From positions 434,001 through 498,000 of the forward strand of contig JAWLCL010000002.1 in NCBI GenBank assembly GCA_041687255.1: DNA of 64,000 nt, written 5' to 3'. Shown here in pieces: positions 1-7,836 of this stretch; position 1 is the stretch's first letter, and the number at the start of each line of letters is the position of its first letter. The notes under the pieces are model-generated. The model was not told where the DNA came from, ran no database searches, and saw only the letters and a list, made by a program, of their open reading frames with translations. The position numbers and the translations under genes are program-made. The DNA comes from Mariniphaga sp041687255 (GTDB lineage Bacteria > Bacteroidota > Bacteroidia > Bacteroidales > Prolixibacteraceae).

Positions 1-59
1 CAGTCATAATGAGAAGGTACATTTACAAGATTAGTATGTTAGTACGAAAGTTCATAAAA

Positions 60-250
60 AGGATTTTAGTGTTCTTTTTTGTGTGTTGGTGTTCTCGTCC
101 GACAGCTGGCGGAATTAGTGACTGATTTCTTTTTTGCCACCAAATCACGAAAGCACGGAAGTTCACCAAAAGGAATTGGTGCTTCTTTTTGGTGTTTTGG
201 TGTTTTAGTGGCTATCCTCTCTTTTTTGCCACCAAAAGAAGCTAATCTTC
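60..250. repeat. Low-complexity repeat tract of diverged GTG/TTTGGTG-type units
   Basis: The stretch holds several diverged copies of short units such as TTTTTGGTGTTTTGGTG, and on the minus strand a CTTTCGTGATTTGGTGGC-type unit. Similar tracts are often seen beside GxxExxY-family genes in Bacteroidota genomes, and here the tract lies just downstream of one. A 66-codon open frame on the plus strand (79-279) is built entirely from the repeat and has no recognisable domain, so it is not called as a gene. Confidence 0.5.
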
Positions 251-252
251 TG

Positions 253-651
253 CTATACTACAAAACGTTTTATTCCTGACCCAACATTAACTACATTAAA
301 ATTAATAAGATACCCCACTCTTTTAGTGAGTAGCCTTAAATGACTCAACACCTGTGCTTCCCATACCGGATTTACGTTTTCAATGGCCTTCAACTCACAA
401 ATTACATCATCTTCAACTAACACATCTAATCGAAGACCTACATTGAATTGCAGCCCATCATAAACAATTGGTATATCCACCTGTCATTTGTATGTTAATC
501 CTCTTTTTTTCAGTTCATGACAAAAACATATTTCATATACTTTTTCAAGCTGGCCCGGACCAAGGTTTTGATGCACTGTATATGCTGCATCTACAATTTG
601 TTTTCCAATTGCATTCAGTTCCGAAGGGATAGGTTCATACTTATTATTCAT
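253..651 (-). pseudogene. GxxExxY-family (PDDEXK-like) protein gene interrupted by one in-frame stop
   Basis: Read from the ATG at 651, the frame gives MNNKYEPIPSELNAIGKQIV and continues through the family signature GQLEKVY (G-x-x-E-x-x-Y) to GLTYK. It then meets TGA at 484-486 (codon 56) and resumes in the same frame with QVDIPIVYDG and the conserved LRLDVLVEDDVICELKAIE region. The whole span is 132 codons plus the stop, close to the usual family length. Arginine (CGA) would fit the family at codon 56, so one C-to-T change explains the break. GxxExxY proteins are small nuclease-fold proteins of unknown role. The gene is either a recent pseudogene or a sequencing error. The downstream half could be read separately from GTG at 480 but would lack the signature motif. 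Confidence 0.75.
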
Positions 652-940
652 AATCTTGAGACATTGGTTTTATCTTCAAGTTAAGGTTTTTTTGCTATTA
701 AAGCGATTAAGAACTTTAATTCATAATATTGTATGCCGCTTAGAGGGGGATTATTCATGAAAAGCCTGATGAGAAAAAAAGGATTGAACATTCTTTTTAT
801 ATAGATTAGCGGTGTTATTTTTAAAAGCTTCCTGCAAATATTTCCAGCTGAGGCCTTGTGTCACTAAAAATGACAGCTAAAAAAGCGGAACAGGCAGTTT
901 ATGGAATATCGGGAACGGATTAACATTAAATTTTTTACTG
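652..940. other. Gene-free stretch between the broken GxxExxY gene and the GH13 gene
   Basis: These 289 bases are AT-rich and hold no convincing open frame, hairpin terminator or TAnnTTTG box. The promoter of the GH13 gene should be here but I could not place it. Confidence 0.5.
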
Positions 941-2785
941 ATGATACGATCATTGCTTTTAACATTTGCTGTTGTTTTTGCACAAACAGTTTCTGGAGAA
1001 GAGATGAAGCCTGAACGGGTTGAGCCATTAAACTGGTGGACAGGAATGAAATCACCTGAACTTCAGCTGATGGTTTACGGTGAAAATATTTCGAATACAG
1101 ATGTTTCAATCGAATATCCGGGTTTGCGGCTGGTTTCAGTTTCAAAGGTACAGAATCCCAATTACCTGTTTATCGATTTAATGCTGTCGGATGATGTACA
1201 GCCGGGCAGTTTTGATATCGTATTTAAAAGGGGAGGTGAGGTTGCCGCATCGTGGCAGTATGAGCTGAAAGCACGTGAAGAGGGTTCGGCTCAAAGACAG
1301 GGGTTTGACAATTCGAATGTCATATACCTGATTACCCCCGACCGGTTTTCAAACGGTAATGTGCAGAACGACTGGGTGGAGGGGATGAAAGAGAAACCCG
1401 ACAGGAGCAACCCCGATGGCAGGCACGGCGGGGATATACGCGGCATAATCAATTCACTGGATTATTTGCAGGAGATGGGATTTACAGCCGTTTGGCTGAA
1501 CCCGGTGGTTGAAAATAATATGCCACGTTTTTCTTACCATGGATATTCCACCACCGATTTTTACAGGGTTGATCCGCGGTTTGGCAGCAACGAAGAGTAT
1601 CGGGAGCTGAACAATGAACTGGACAAGCGGGGCATGAAGCTTATTATGGATATGATTTTCAACCATGCCGGTTCGGAACACTGGTGGATGAAGGATATGC
1701 CCATGTCCGGCTGGATAAATAGTTATCCGGATTACACAATTACTACTCACCGGCGCACTGTAAACCAGGACCCTCATGTATCGGAGGCCGACCGGGAAGC
1801 AATGACCGAAGGCTGGTTTGTACCCACCATGCCCGATTTGAACCAGCAGAATCCATTTATGAAGAATTACCTGATTCAGAACAGCATCTGGTGGATCGAA
1901 TACGTGGGGCTGGAAGGCATCAGGCAGGATACCTGGCCTTATCCCGACAAATATATGATGGCCGATTGGGCCGCAAGGGTTTTGGAAGAGTATCCCAATT
2001 TCAATATAGTGGGAGAGGAGTGGAGCATTAATCCTGCCATTGTATCCTACTGGCAACTGGGACAGGTGAATTTCGACGGCTATCATTGTCCGCTGCCCTC
2101 ACTTATGGATTTTCCACTGCAGGAGAGTGTGAGCAGGGGGTTAACGGAAGATGAAGGCTGGGGTACCGGGTTGATAAGGATGTATGAAATGCTTGCCAAC
2201 GATTTCCTGTATCCTGACCCGGATAACCTGGTGGTTTTTCCCGATAATCACGACATGGCCAGGTTTTATGTGCAGGTAGGAGAGGATGTCGACCTGCTTA
2301 AGATGGGGATTGCCTTCTTTCTCACGACCAGGGGCATACCGCAGCTTTATTACGGTACTGAAGTTTTGATGACGCACCCGGGCGACCGGCATGGAGACAT
2401 CCGCTCCGATTTCCCCGGCGGGTGGCCCGGTGATGAAGTAAACGCATTTACAGGGGAAGGATTGAATGAAGCCCAGAAAAATATGCAGCAGTATGTAAGT
2501 ACTATTCAAAACTGGCGTAAAAATAAGGAGGTGATTCATACCGGGAAAATGATGCATTTTGTTCCTGAAGACAACGTGTATACTTATTTCAGGTATAACA
2601 ATCAGGAGACGGTAATGGTAGTTCTTAACAGGAGCCCCGAAGAAAAAACGCTTCAAACCGGGCGGTTTTCAGAAATAATGGGTGAATATACCTCAGGAGT
2701 CGATGTCGTTTCCTCAGCAAATTTCACCGATTTGTCGGAGATAAAAGTTCCTGGTAAAACGGCTTTGATTCTGGAGCTGAACTAG
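941..2785 (+). CDS. Secreted GH13 alpha-amylase family enzyme (cyclomaltodextrinase/neopullulanase type, SusA-like)
   Basis: A 614-residue GH13 glycosidase expected to cleave alpha-1,4 (and perhaps alpha-1,6) bonds in maltodextrins. Residues 1-19 form a signal peptide. Residues 25-115 carry the N-terminal cyclomaltodextrinase domain with the motif EPLNWWTGM. The catalytic barrel follows from about residue 125, with NHAGSEH near 241-247, GIRQDTW holding the predicted nucleophile D330, GEEW holding the acid/base E359, and FPDNHD holding the third acid D438. A beta-sandwich ends the protein. The length is close to that of SusA of Bacteroides (617 residues). The signal peptide places it in the periplasm or outer membrane. 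No SusCD transporter pair or other starch gene is next to it, so it appears to be a stand-alone gene. The start is the first ATG that gives a signal peptide. Confidence 0.9.
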   Translation: MIRSLLLTFAVVFAQTVSGEEMKPERVEPLNWWTGMKSPELQLMVYGENISNTDVSIEYPGLRLVSVSKVQNPNYLFIDLMLSDDVQPGSFDIVFKRGGEVAASWQYELKAREEGSAQRQGFDNSNVIYLITPDRFSNGNVQNDWVEGMKEKPDRSNPDGRHGGDIRGIINSLDYLQEMGFTAVWLNPVVENNMPRFSYHGYSTTDFYRVDPRFGSNEEYRELNNELDKRGMKLIMDMIFNHAGSEHWWMKDMPMSGWINSYPDYTITTHRRTVNQDPHVSEADREAMTEGWFVPTMPDLNQQNPFMKNYLIQNSIWWIEYVGLEGIRQDTWPYPDKYMMADWAARVLEEYPNFNIVGEEWSINPAIVSYWQLGQVNFDGYHCPLPSLMDFPLQESVSRGLTEDEGWGTGLIRMYEMLANDFLYPDPDNLVVFPDNHDMARFYVQVGEDVDLLKMGIAFFLTTRGIPQLYYGTEVLMTHPGDRHGDIRSDFPGGWPGDEVNAFTGEGLNEAQKNMQQYVSTIQNWRKNKEVIHTGKMMHFVPEDNVYTYFRYNNQETVMVVLNRSPEEKTLQTGRFSEIMGEYTSGVDVVSSANFTDLSEIKVPGKTALILELN

Positions 2786-2990
2786 AACCAGGGAAGGATA
2801 TCGTGGGCCTGATGCTGATTTCTACTTCCTAATAGTTTCAAGATGATTAGTATCAAGTATTAAGACAGAAGAGATTTTGTCTTGCTACTTGTGTCTCTAA
2901 ATCTTGTGTCTATTTCCTGAGGGTATTAAGATGAGCAGTTTTACAGCTGATAGCAGAGAATAGTGTTTTTCTCCGACGGGAGGGTTTCAT

Positions 2991-5468
2991 TTATTCATTA
3001 TTCATTTGTTTCAAGACCTCTCCCAGGTCAATGCGCTTGTCAAAGATGCCTTCCCATAGGTCTCCTTCCTTTTCAAGGCGTTTGCGCATGTTCTGGAGGT
3101 TGAACTTATCGGGTGTCAGTCCTTCCTTAAGTTCATCCCAGTGTACCGGTGCCGATACCGGTGCTCCCGGGCGGGGTCTGAGGCTGTAAACTGAGGACAT
3201 GGTTTTTCCCTTTGCATTCTGAAGGTAGTCGAGGTAGATCTTTCCTTTTCTTTTTGATGGGGAACGCTCAAAACTGGTTATGTCCTTGTATTGGGTGTGG
3301 ATATGTTTTTCTATAAGTTTCACAAAATTCTGCACCTGGGGATAAGTGTATAGTTGCTTTACAGGCACATAGATGTGTAATCCCCTTGAGCCGGAAGTCT
3401 TGCAATATGCAGGTATCGACAACTGGTCGAACAGTATTTTGAATGCGCGCGCAATCTCTATAACTTTATCAAAATCGATTTCCACCGGGTCGAGGTCGAA
3501 TATCATGAAATCGGGTTTGTCCAGTTCGGGGATGGACGAGCTCCAGGGATTTATTTCAATACACCCCAGGTTGGCCATGTACAGCAGGGTATCCATGTCC
3601 TGGCAAAGCAGGTATTCGATGGTTCCGCCCTTACTGTTGTCCAGGGTAACGGTTTCGGCCCATTCGGGGGCCAGGTTCTCCATGTTTTTCTGAAAGAACC
3701 CTTTTCCCTCCATGCCGTTGGGGGTCCTGTAAAGCGATTGGGGTCTGTCCTTAAGGTAGGGCAGTATATATTCCGAAATGTCGCTGTAATAATCGATAAC
3801 ATCTCCTTTTGTAAGTCCCTGTTCTGGCCAGAATACCTTATCGGTATTTGAAAAGCTGACTTTTGATTCGGCTTTGATGCGGGAAACCGGTTTCTCGATA
3901 TGGATTTCCTGCGGTTTTTTGTCGCTGCGTAATCCCACAAAAGAGGGATGCCGCATGATTTTATCCTTTGTCCAGGTTGAAAACTTCACTTCGCACAACA
4001 ATTCCGGCTTTACCCATTTCACATCTTTCCTGTTGGGAGGATTATCGACAGGAACTTTTTCGGTCCGTAATTTTTTCAGCTTGCCGAGAATTTCTTTTTG
4101 GAGGTTTTCGCTGAAACCTGTTCCTACGCGCCCGGTGTAAATCAACTTATTGTTTTCATTAACACAGCAAAGCAACGAACTGAAAGCTCTTGATTGTTTG
4201 TCGGAAGGAGTATATCCGCAAATTATCATTTCCTGGCGGTATCCGGTTTTTATCTTTAACCAATCATCTGATCGGTTCCCGGGATGGTATTTTGCAGTTG
4301 CCCGTTTGGCAATTATCCCCTCAATCTGTTTTTTCTCCACTTCATTATAAAAAGCTTCTCCTTCTTTTTCGATGTGGTTGACATAATGAATATGTTCAGG
4401 TGCGTTTTTCAGCATGGTTTCCAGCAGCTTTTTTCTTTCAGTCTGGGGAAAACTTGTTAAATCGTGCCCGTTGAGCCAGAGGAGGTCGAAAATATAATAA
4501 TGAAGTTTATCCTGTTCGTTTTCCTTGTTTTGCAGCTTTTGGAAATTCATAGTTTCTGCATTTTCCATGTAACATACTTCACCATCGGCAACAAAAGAGG
4601 CATTTATTCCGGATAGCTCCTCCAGTATCAGCCGGTAACGATCGGAATAATCATTACCATTACGCGAGTAGAGTATGGGGTTATTTTCTTCTTTGGAAGC
4701 AATAATCCTGTAGCCATCAAATTTCATTTCGAATATCCATTCCTCATCCGAAAAAGCACTTTGGGTAAGGGTGGCCAGCATAGGTTTTATAAACCCCGGG
4801 AATTTCTTTTTTTTGGCCGGGGATTTCTTTTTTTGTGTTTTTTCAGCAGGTTTTTCTTTCTCAACAGTTTCTTTCTGTTGCTTGTCTGAGTTCCATTCTT
4901 CAGGAGACTCTTCTATTTCATCCATGCTTCGGCCGGTGAGGGCACTTTTCTGCTCATGTTCATTTTCACCGGCATCTTCGGGAGCTTTCATGAAGAACCA
5001 TTCTTCCTTTTCTTTATCGTTCGATTTCACCAGGTTGAAATATCCTTTAAGTTTTGTTCCCTGTAAATAAAGTTTAAGAGAGCCTTTGGCTATGCGTTTT
5101 CTCATTTCTCCGGGCGATGGGAAATGTTTTTCTCCGTCGAGGTAGTAATAGCCGATATCCCAAACCATCACAGTTCCGGCGCCGTAGTTTCCTTTTGGAA
5201 TGTTACCCTCGAAATGAATATAGCTGAGGGGGTGATCTTCCACTTTGATGGCCAGTCGTTTTACTTCCGGATCGTAAACCGGTTTTTTGGGAATTGCCCA
5301 GCTTACAAGCACATCTTTTACCTGCAGCCTGAAGTCGTAATGCTCGCGTCGGGCCATATGCCGTTGTACGACAAACCGGTTTTTTTCCTCACATTCTTCC
5401 GGGTTCCCGGCGGGCTCAGGCGTATTGTCAAAATTTCTCTTCTCGTTAAATTCCTCCAGATGTTTCAT
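2991..5468 (-). CDS. ligD: ATP-dependent DNA ligase D (3'-phosphoesterase, ligase and polymerase domains)
   Basis: An 825-residue three-domain enzyme of bacterial non-homologous end joining. Order in the protein is phosphoesterase, ligase, polymerase. The N-terminal phosphoesterase (about 5-165) shows H37, H43 and D45 in RHMARREHYDF. A charged, lysine-rich linker covers about 170-225. The ATP-dependent ligase (about 230-525) has the motif I lysine K249 in EMKFDGYR. The C-terminal primase/polymerase (about 535-825) has the metal-binding pair D658/D660 in FDLDP. This is the domain order of the Pseudomonas enzyme, not that of Mycobacterium. The gene follows ku by 30 bases on the same strand, so the two are very probably one operon. 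Confidence 0.95.
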   Translation of the reverse strand: MKHLEEFNEKRNFDNTPEPAGNPEECEEKNRFVVQRHMARREHYDFRLQVKDVLVSWAIPKKPVYDPEVKRLAIKVEDHPLSYIHFEGNIPKGNYGAGTVMVWDIGYYYLDGEKHFPSPGEMRKRIAKGSLKLYLQGTKLKGYFNLVKSNDKEKEEWFFMKAPEDAGENEHEQKSALTGRSMDEIEESPEEWNSDKQQKETVEKEKPAEKTQKKKSPAKKKKFPGFIKPMLATLTQSAFSDEEWIFEMKFDGYRIIASKEENNPILYSRNGNDYSDRYRLILEELSGINASFVADGEVCYMENAETMNFQKLQNKENEQDKLHYYIFDLLWLNGHDLTSFPQTERKKLLETMLKNAPEHIHYVNHIEKEGEAFYNEVEKKQIEGIIAKRATAKYHPGNRSDDWLKIKTGYRQEMIICGYTPSDKQSRAFSSLLCCVNENNKLIYTGRVGTGFSENLQKEILGKLKKLRTEKVPVDNPPNRKDVKWVKPELLCEVKFSTWTKDKIMRHPSFVGLRSDKKPQEIHIEKPVSRIKAESKVSFSNTDKVFWPEQGLTKGDVIDYYSDISEYILPYLKDRPQSLYRTPNGMEGKGFFQKNMENLAPEWAETVTLDNSKGGTIEYLLCQDMDTLLYMANLGCIEINPWSSSIPELDKPDFMIFDLDPVEIDFDKVIEIARAFKILFDQLSIPAYCKTSGSRGLHIYVPVKQLYTYPQVQNFVKLIEKHIHTQYKDITSFERSPSKRKGKIYLDYLQNAKGKTMSSVYSLRPRPGAPVSAPVHWDELKEGLTPDKFNLQNMRKRLEKEGDLWEGIFDKRIDLGEVLKQMNNE

Positions 5469-5498
5469 TTGACAGGGGCATTAATTCTTGATTCCTGA

Positions 5499-6263
5499 TT
5501 AACTGGACATTTCCAGGCTTTTCTTGAGCTGTTCCATTAAATCTTCCATAGCCGTTTCATCTTTTTTCGTTTTAGGAACTTTTACTTCTTTTTTCTTTGC
5601 CTTGGCTTCTATAATTTTTTCCAGTGTTTCATTGTAGGTATCCTTATATTTTTCAGGTTCAAACTTGTTGCTCATGCCTTTTATTAGCTGCATAGCCATT
5701 TCAAGTTCCTGTTTGGAGGGACTTGTCGAAGGGATTTTCAGATCATCAGGTTCACGCAGTTCCTCATGAAACCGCATTTGAGCCAGGTACAACACTTTTT
5801 CATCGGCCATCAGAAGGGCCAGATGCTCACGGTTTCGCATTACAAATTTGGCGAGGCCTGCCATTTTTGATTTAACGATGGCCTGGCGCAGCAGATTATA
5901 GGTTTTGCCCGCCCCTTTTTCCGGTTCCAGCAGGTAAGGCTTTTCAAAATAGCGGGGATTGATTTCTTCGGTCTTTACAAATTCAATGATATCAATGCTG
6001 TCGCTCTTCCCCTTGCTTGCCTTCTTAAAATCTTCATCGCTTATAACTATGTAATGATCGTCAAGCTTAAAGCCTTTTGCAATGTCTTTCCATGCAACTT
6101 CTTTCCCATCGCTCTGACAAACCCTTACATATTTTATGGGACATTTATCTTCCTCGCGGATCATATTTAAATCAATGTTTTGTCGGGTGGCCCCGCTGTA
6201 AAGTTTCACCGGTATATAAACCAGTCCGAAACTTATTCCTCCTTTCCATATTGCTCTTGGCAT
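5499..6263 (-). CDS. ku: Ku protein, DNA-end-binding factor of non-homologous end joining
   Basis: A 254-residue bacterial Ku homologue. The N-terminus MPRAIWKGGISFGLVYIPVK is characteristic of the family, and the length fits the single-domain bacterial form. The last 35 residues are lysine-rich, as in the C-terminal tails that contact DNA and LigD. Ku homodimers thread onto double-strand ends and recruit LigD, encoded 30 bases downstream. The start is the ATG at 6263. No TAnnTTTG box was found close upstream. Confidence 0.95.
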   Translation of the reverse strand: MPRAIWKGGISFGLVYIPVKLYSGATRQNIDLNMIREEDKCPIKYVRVCQSDGKEVAWKDIAKGFKLDDHYIVISDEDFKKASKGKSDSIDIIEFVKTEEINPRYFEKPYLLEPEKGAGKTYNLLRQAIVKSKMAGLAKFVMRNREHLALLMADEKVLYLAQMRFHEELREPDDLKIPSTSPSKQELEMAMQLIKGMSNKFEPEKYKDTYNETLEKIIEAKAKKKEVKVPKTKKDETAMEDLMEQLKKSLEMSS

Positions 6264-6742
6264 GTCTGTAATTTTATGGGTTAAACGTAATTTTCCTTTT
6301 TAACTGCTGTGGTATAGGAGAAGAAAAGTGAGCCGTCAGCTTTCAACTTATAATAGAATTACAAAACCGTGCCATTAATGGGATATGGTAATGAAGAAAA
6401 GCTTTTAAATTGTGCAAGTTGCTTGCATACAGTGCATTGACCCATTATCTGTAAGATAGTGTTTTATTTCAGGTTGTTTGATTATGTGGCAATTTTCTAC
6501 TATCCTGGTGACACGGATAAAATTTACCTGCGGTTACAACTATTTTTAAAAAAAATAAATTTTTTTTCGGTTAATAAGATGCTGATAGTCAGGGTTAAAA
6601 GATTTTTATTGCATTTAAATGAATTTTTTTTTCAATTCTCATAAACCTTTTTACTTCAACTACGTTTAGATTGATACTTGATTAACTCACATCACACAGA
6701 TGGTTTGGTTTTTGGTTTAGTTTAGGTTTAGGTTGATAGAGA

Positions 6743-6776
6743 AAAGGTCGGTTGTTGAACCGGCCTTTCTTTTTTG
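6743..6776 (+). terminator. Orphan intrinsic terminator, possibly the 3' end of a small RNA
   Basis: The stem AAAGGTCGGTT pairs with AACCGGCCTTT across a four-base GTTG loop (11 pairs, one G-T) and is followed by TCTTTTTTG. No open reading frame ends upstream on this strand. Confidence 0.75.
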
Positions 6777-6937
6777 TTGCAGGTTGCAGGCCTTAAATCA
6801 CAAAACCGACGGTTTACTTCACCTTTACAATTGCGTAGGTTATTAAACAGACCAGCAAATAGCCATAACTTCAAATTGATAACTTCCGGGCGAATCGAAT
6901 ATTGCTGTTTACTTTTGGGATATCAGTAGAAAAAGAA

Positions 6938-6959
6938 TGTCGGACCTGGGAAAGTCCGA
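6938..6959. other. Small hairpin GTCGGAC/GTCCGAC
   Basis: A perfect 7-bp inverted repeat with an eight-base loop lies in the gap upstream of the TetR gene's 3' end. It has no adjoining T-run, so it is not a typical terminator. Its role is unknown. Confidence 0.4.
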
Positions 6960-7077
6960 CTCCCGGGCGCAACTGCATACTACAGGCAGTAAGGTACAAC
7001 GATGATTGTTCGCTGCAGAATGATACAGGAATATTTTTTATTCCGGCATAAAAAGGAATGAATGCTTCGGGGGAGGG

Positions 7078-7680
7078 TTACCTTTTCATTATGCCGTAGC
7101 ACACAATTTTCAGGATAATGTCAACACTTCTTTCCAGGTTGACACTTCCGTAATTGCCGGCTGTAAGTGGCATTTCCAATCCTTTAATGGCTGTGGTTAT
7201 TCCAATTGCAGCCAGGTTAAAATCATAGATTTCGAATTCGTTTTTCCGGACACCTTCAATAAGGATTCTTTTTATCATCCTGATTTCATCCTGTTCATAC
7301 CTGCGTTTCACCTCTTCAATAAATTCAACAGCCGTTATATCATTTTCAATGGCATGATAAAAATTGGCCAGGTTACGGAAGGTGGTTAGTTTGGTAAGTA
7401 TATAATCACGCAATTTATCTACAGGGTCGGTATTGCGGTTTATTACTATTTCCAGTTCATGAGCCAGAATTTCAACTTCCTTCATTATTACTGCCTGAAA
7501 CAAATCTTCCTTACTGGCAAAATAATAATAAAGTGAACTTTTTCCTTTTCGAACAGCATTGGCGATATCATCGAGGGTTGTTTTTTTGTAGCCGTACTTG
7601 CTAAAAATTTCACGTGCAATTTTTAGAATGCTTTCCCTGTTCAGGTCTCTTTTAGTGCCGTTTTCAATGTTAGTCTGCAT
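7078..7680 (-). CDS. TetR/AcrR-family transcriptional regulator
   Basis: A 200-residue regulator. Residues 12-58 form the TetR helix-turn-helix, with TTLDDIANAVRKGKSSLYYYF as the recognition region shown here in part as IANAVRKGKSSLYYYF. The rest is an alpha-helical ligand-binding domain with no family-specific motif, so the effector cannot be named. The start is the ATG at 7680, and a TATATTTG box lies 33-40 bases upstream on the same strand. RNase R (ending the previous transcript at 7837) runs in the same direction, but the 156-bp gap and own promoter suggest separate transcription. No transporter or enzyme that would be an obvious target is adjacent. Confidence 0.85.
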   Translation of the reverse strand: MQTNIENGTKRDLNRESILKIAREIFSKYGYKKTTLDDIANAVRKGKSSLYYYFASKEDLFQAVIMKEVEILAHELEIVINRNTDPVDKLRDYILTKLTTFRNLANFYHAIENDITAVEFIEEVKRRYEQDEIRMIKRILIEGVRKNEFEIYDFNLAAIGITTAIKGLEMPLTAGNYGSVNLERSVDIILKIVCYGIMKR

Positions 7681-7712
7681 TATTTTTACTTTTTTGCTGC
7701 ATTAAACAACAG

Positions 7713-7720
7713 CAAATATA
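7713..7720 (-). promoter_or_regulatory. Probable -7 box (TATATTTG) of the TetR gene
   Basis: The plus strand reads CAAATATA, i.e. TATATTTG on the gene strand, fitting TAnnTTTG. It would place the transcript start roughly 25-30 bases before the ATG at 7680. No clear TTTG -33 element was found. Confidence 0.45.
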
Positions 7721-7836
7721 ATTAATTATTTAACCTGCTAAACTTTTTAAATTTTTTGAATCGAAAAGGCGATTTTCGTTTATTGGAGCTTAATGTTCTG
7801 ATATGTAAATGATTCTGCTGTATATTTTTAAAATAA

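Larger units (their letters stand above)
6264..7077. other. 814-bp gene-free region with an orphan terminator and hairpins
   Basis: This gap lies between ku and the TetR gene, both on the minus strand. It holds a strong intrinsic terminator pointing rightwards (6743-6776) with no gene before it, a run of TTTGG/TTTAGG-like units at about 6700-6735, and a GTCGGAC...GTCCGAC hairpin at 6938-6959. A 61-codon open frame at 6459-6644 is Phe/Leu-rich, has no plausible ribosome-binding context, and looks like chance in AT-rich DNA. A small RNA ending at the terminator is the most likely functional content. Confidence 0.5.

Noticed and set aside
79..279. 66-codon plus-strand open frame
   Set aside because: It is made of the low-complexity repeat tract and has no domain.
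1454..2086. 210-codon minus-strand open frame inside the GH13 gene
   Set aside because: The GH13 reading has complete catalytic motifs; this one has none and overlaps it fully.
6459..6644. 61-codon open frame in the 6.3-7.1 kb gap
   Set aside because: Phe/Leu/Lys-rich composition and poly-T/A runs suggest chance in AT-rich DNA.
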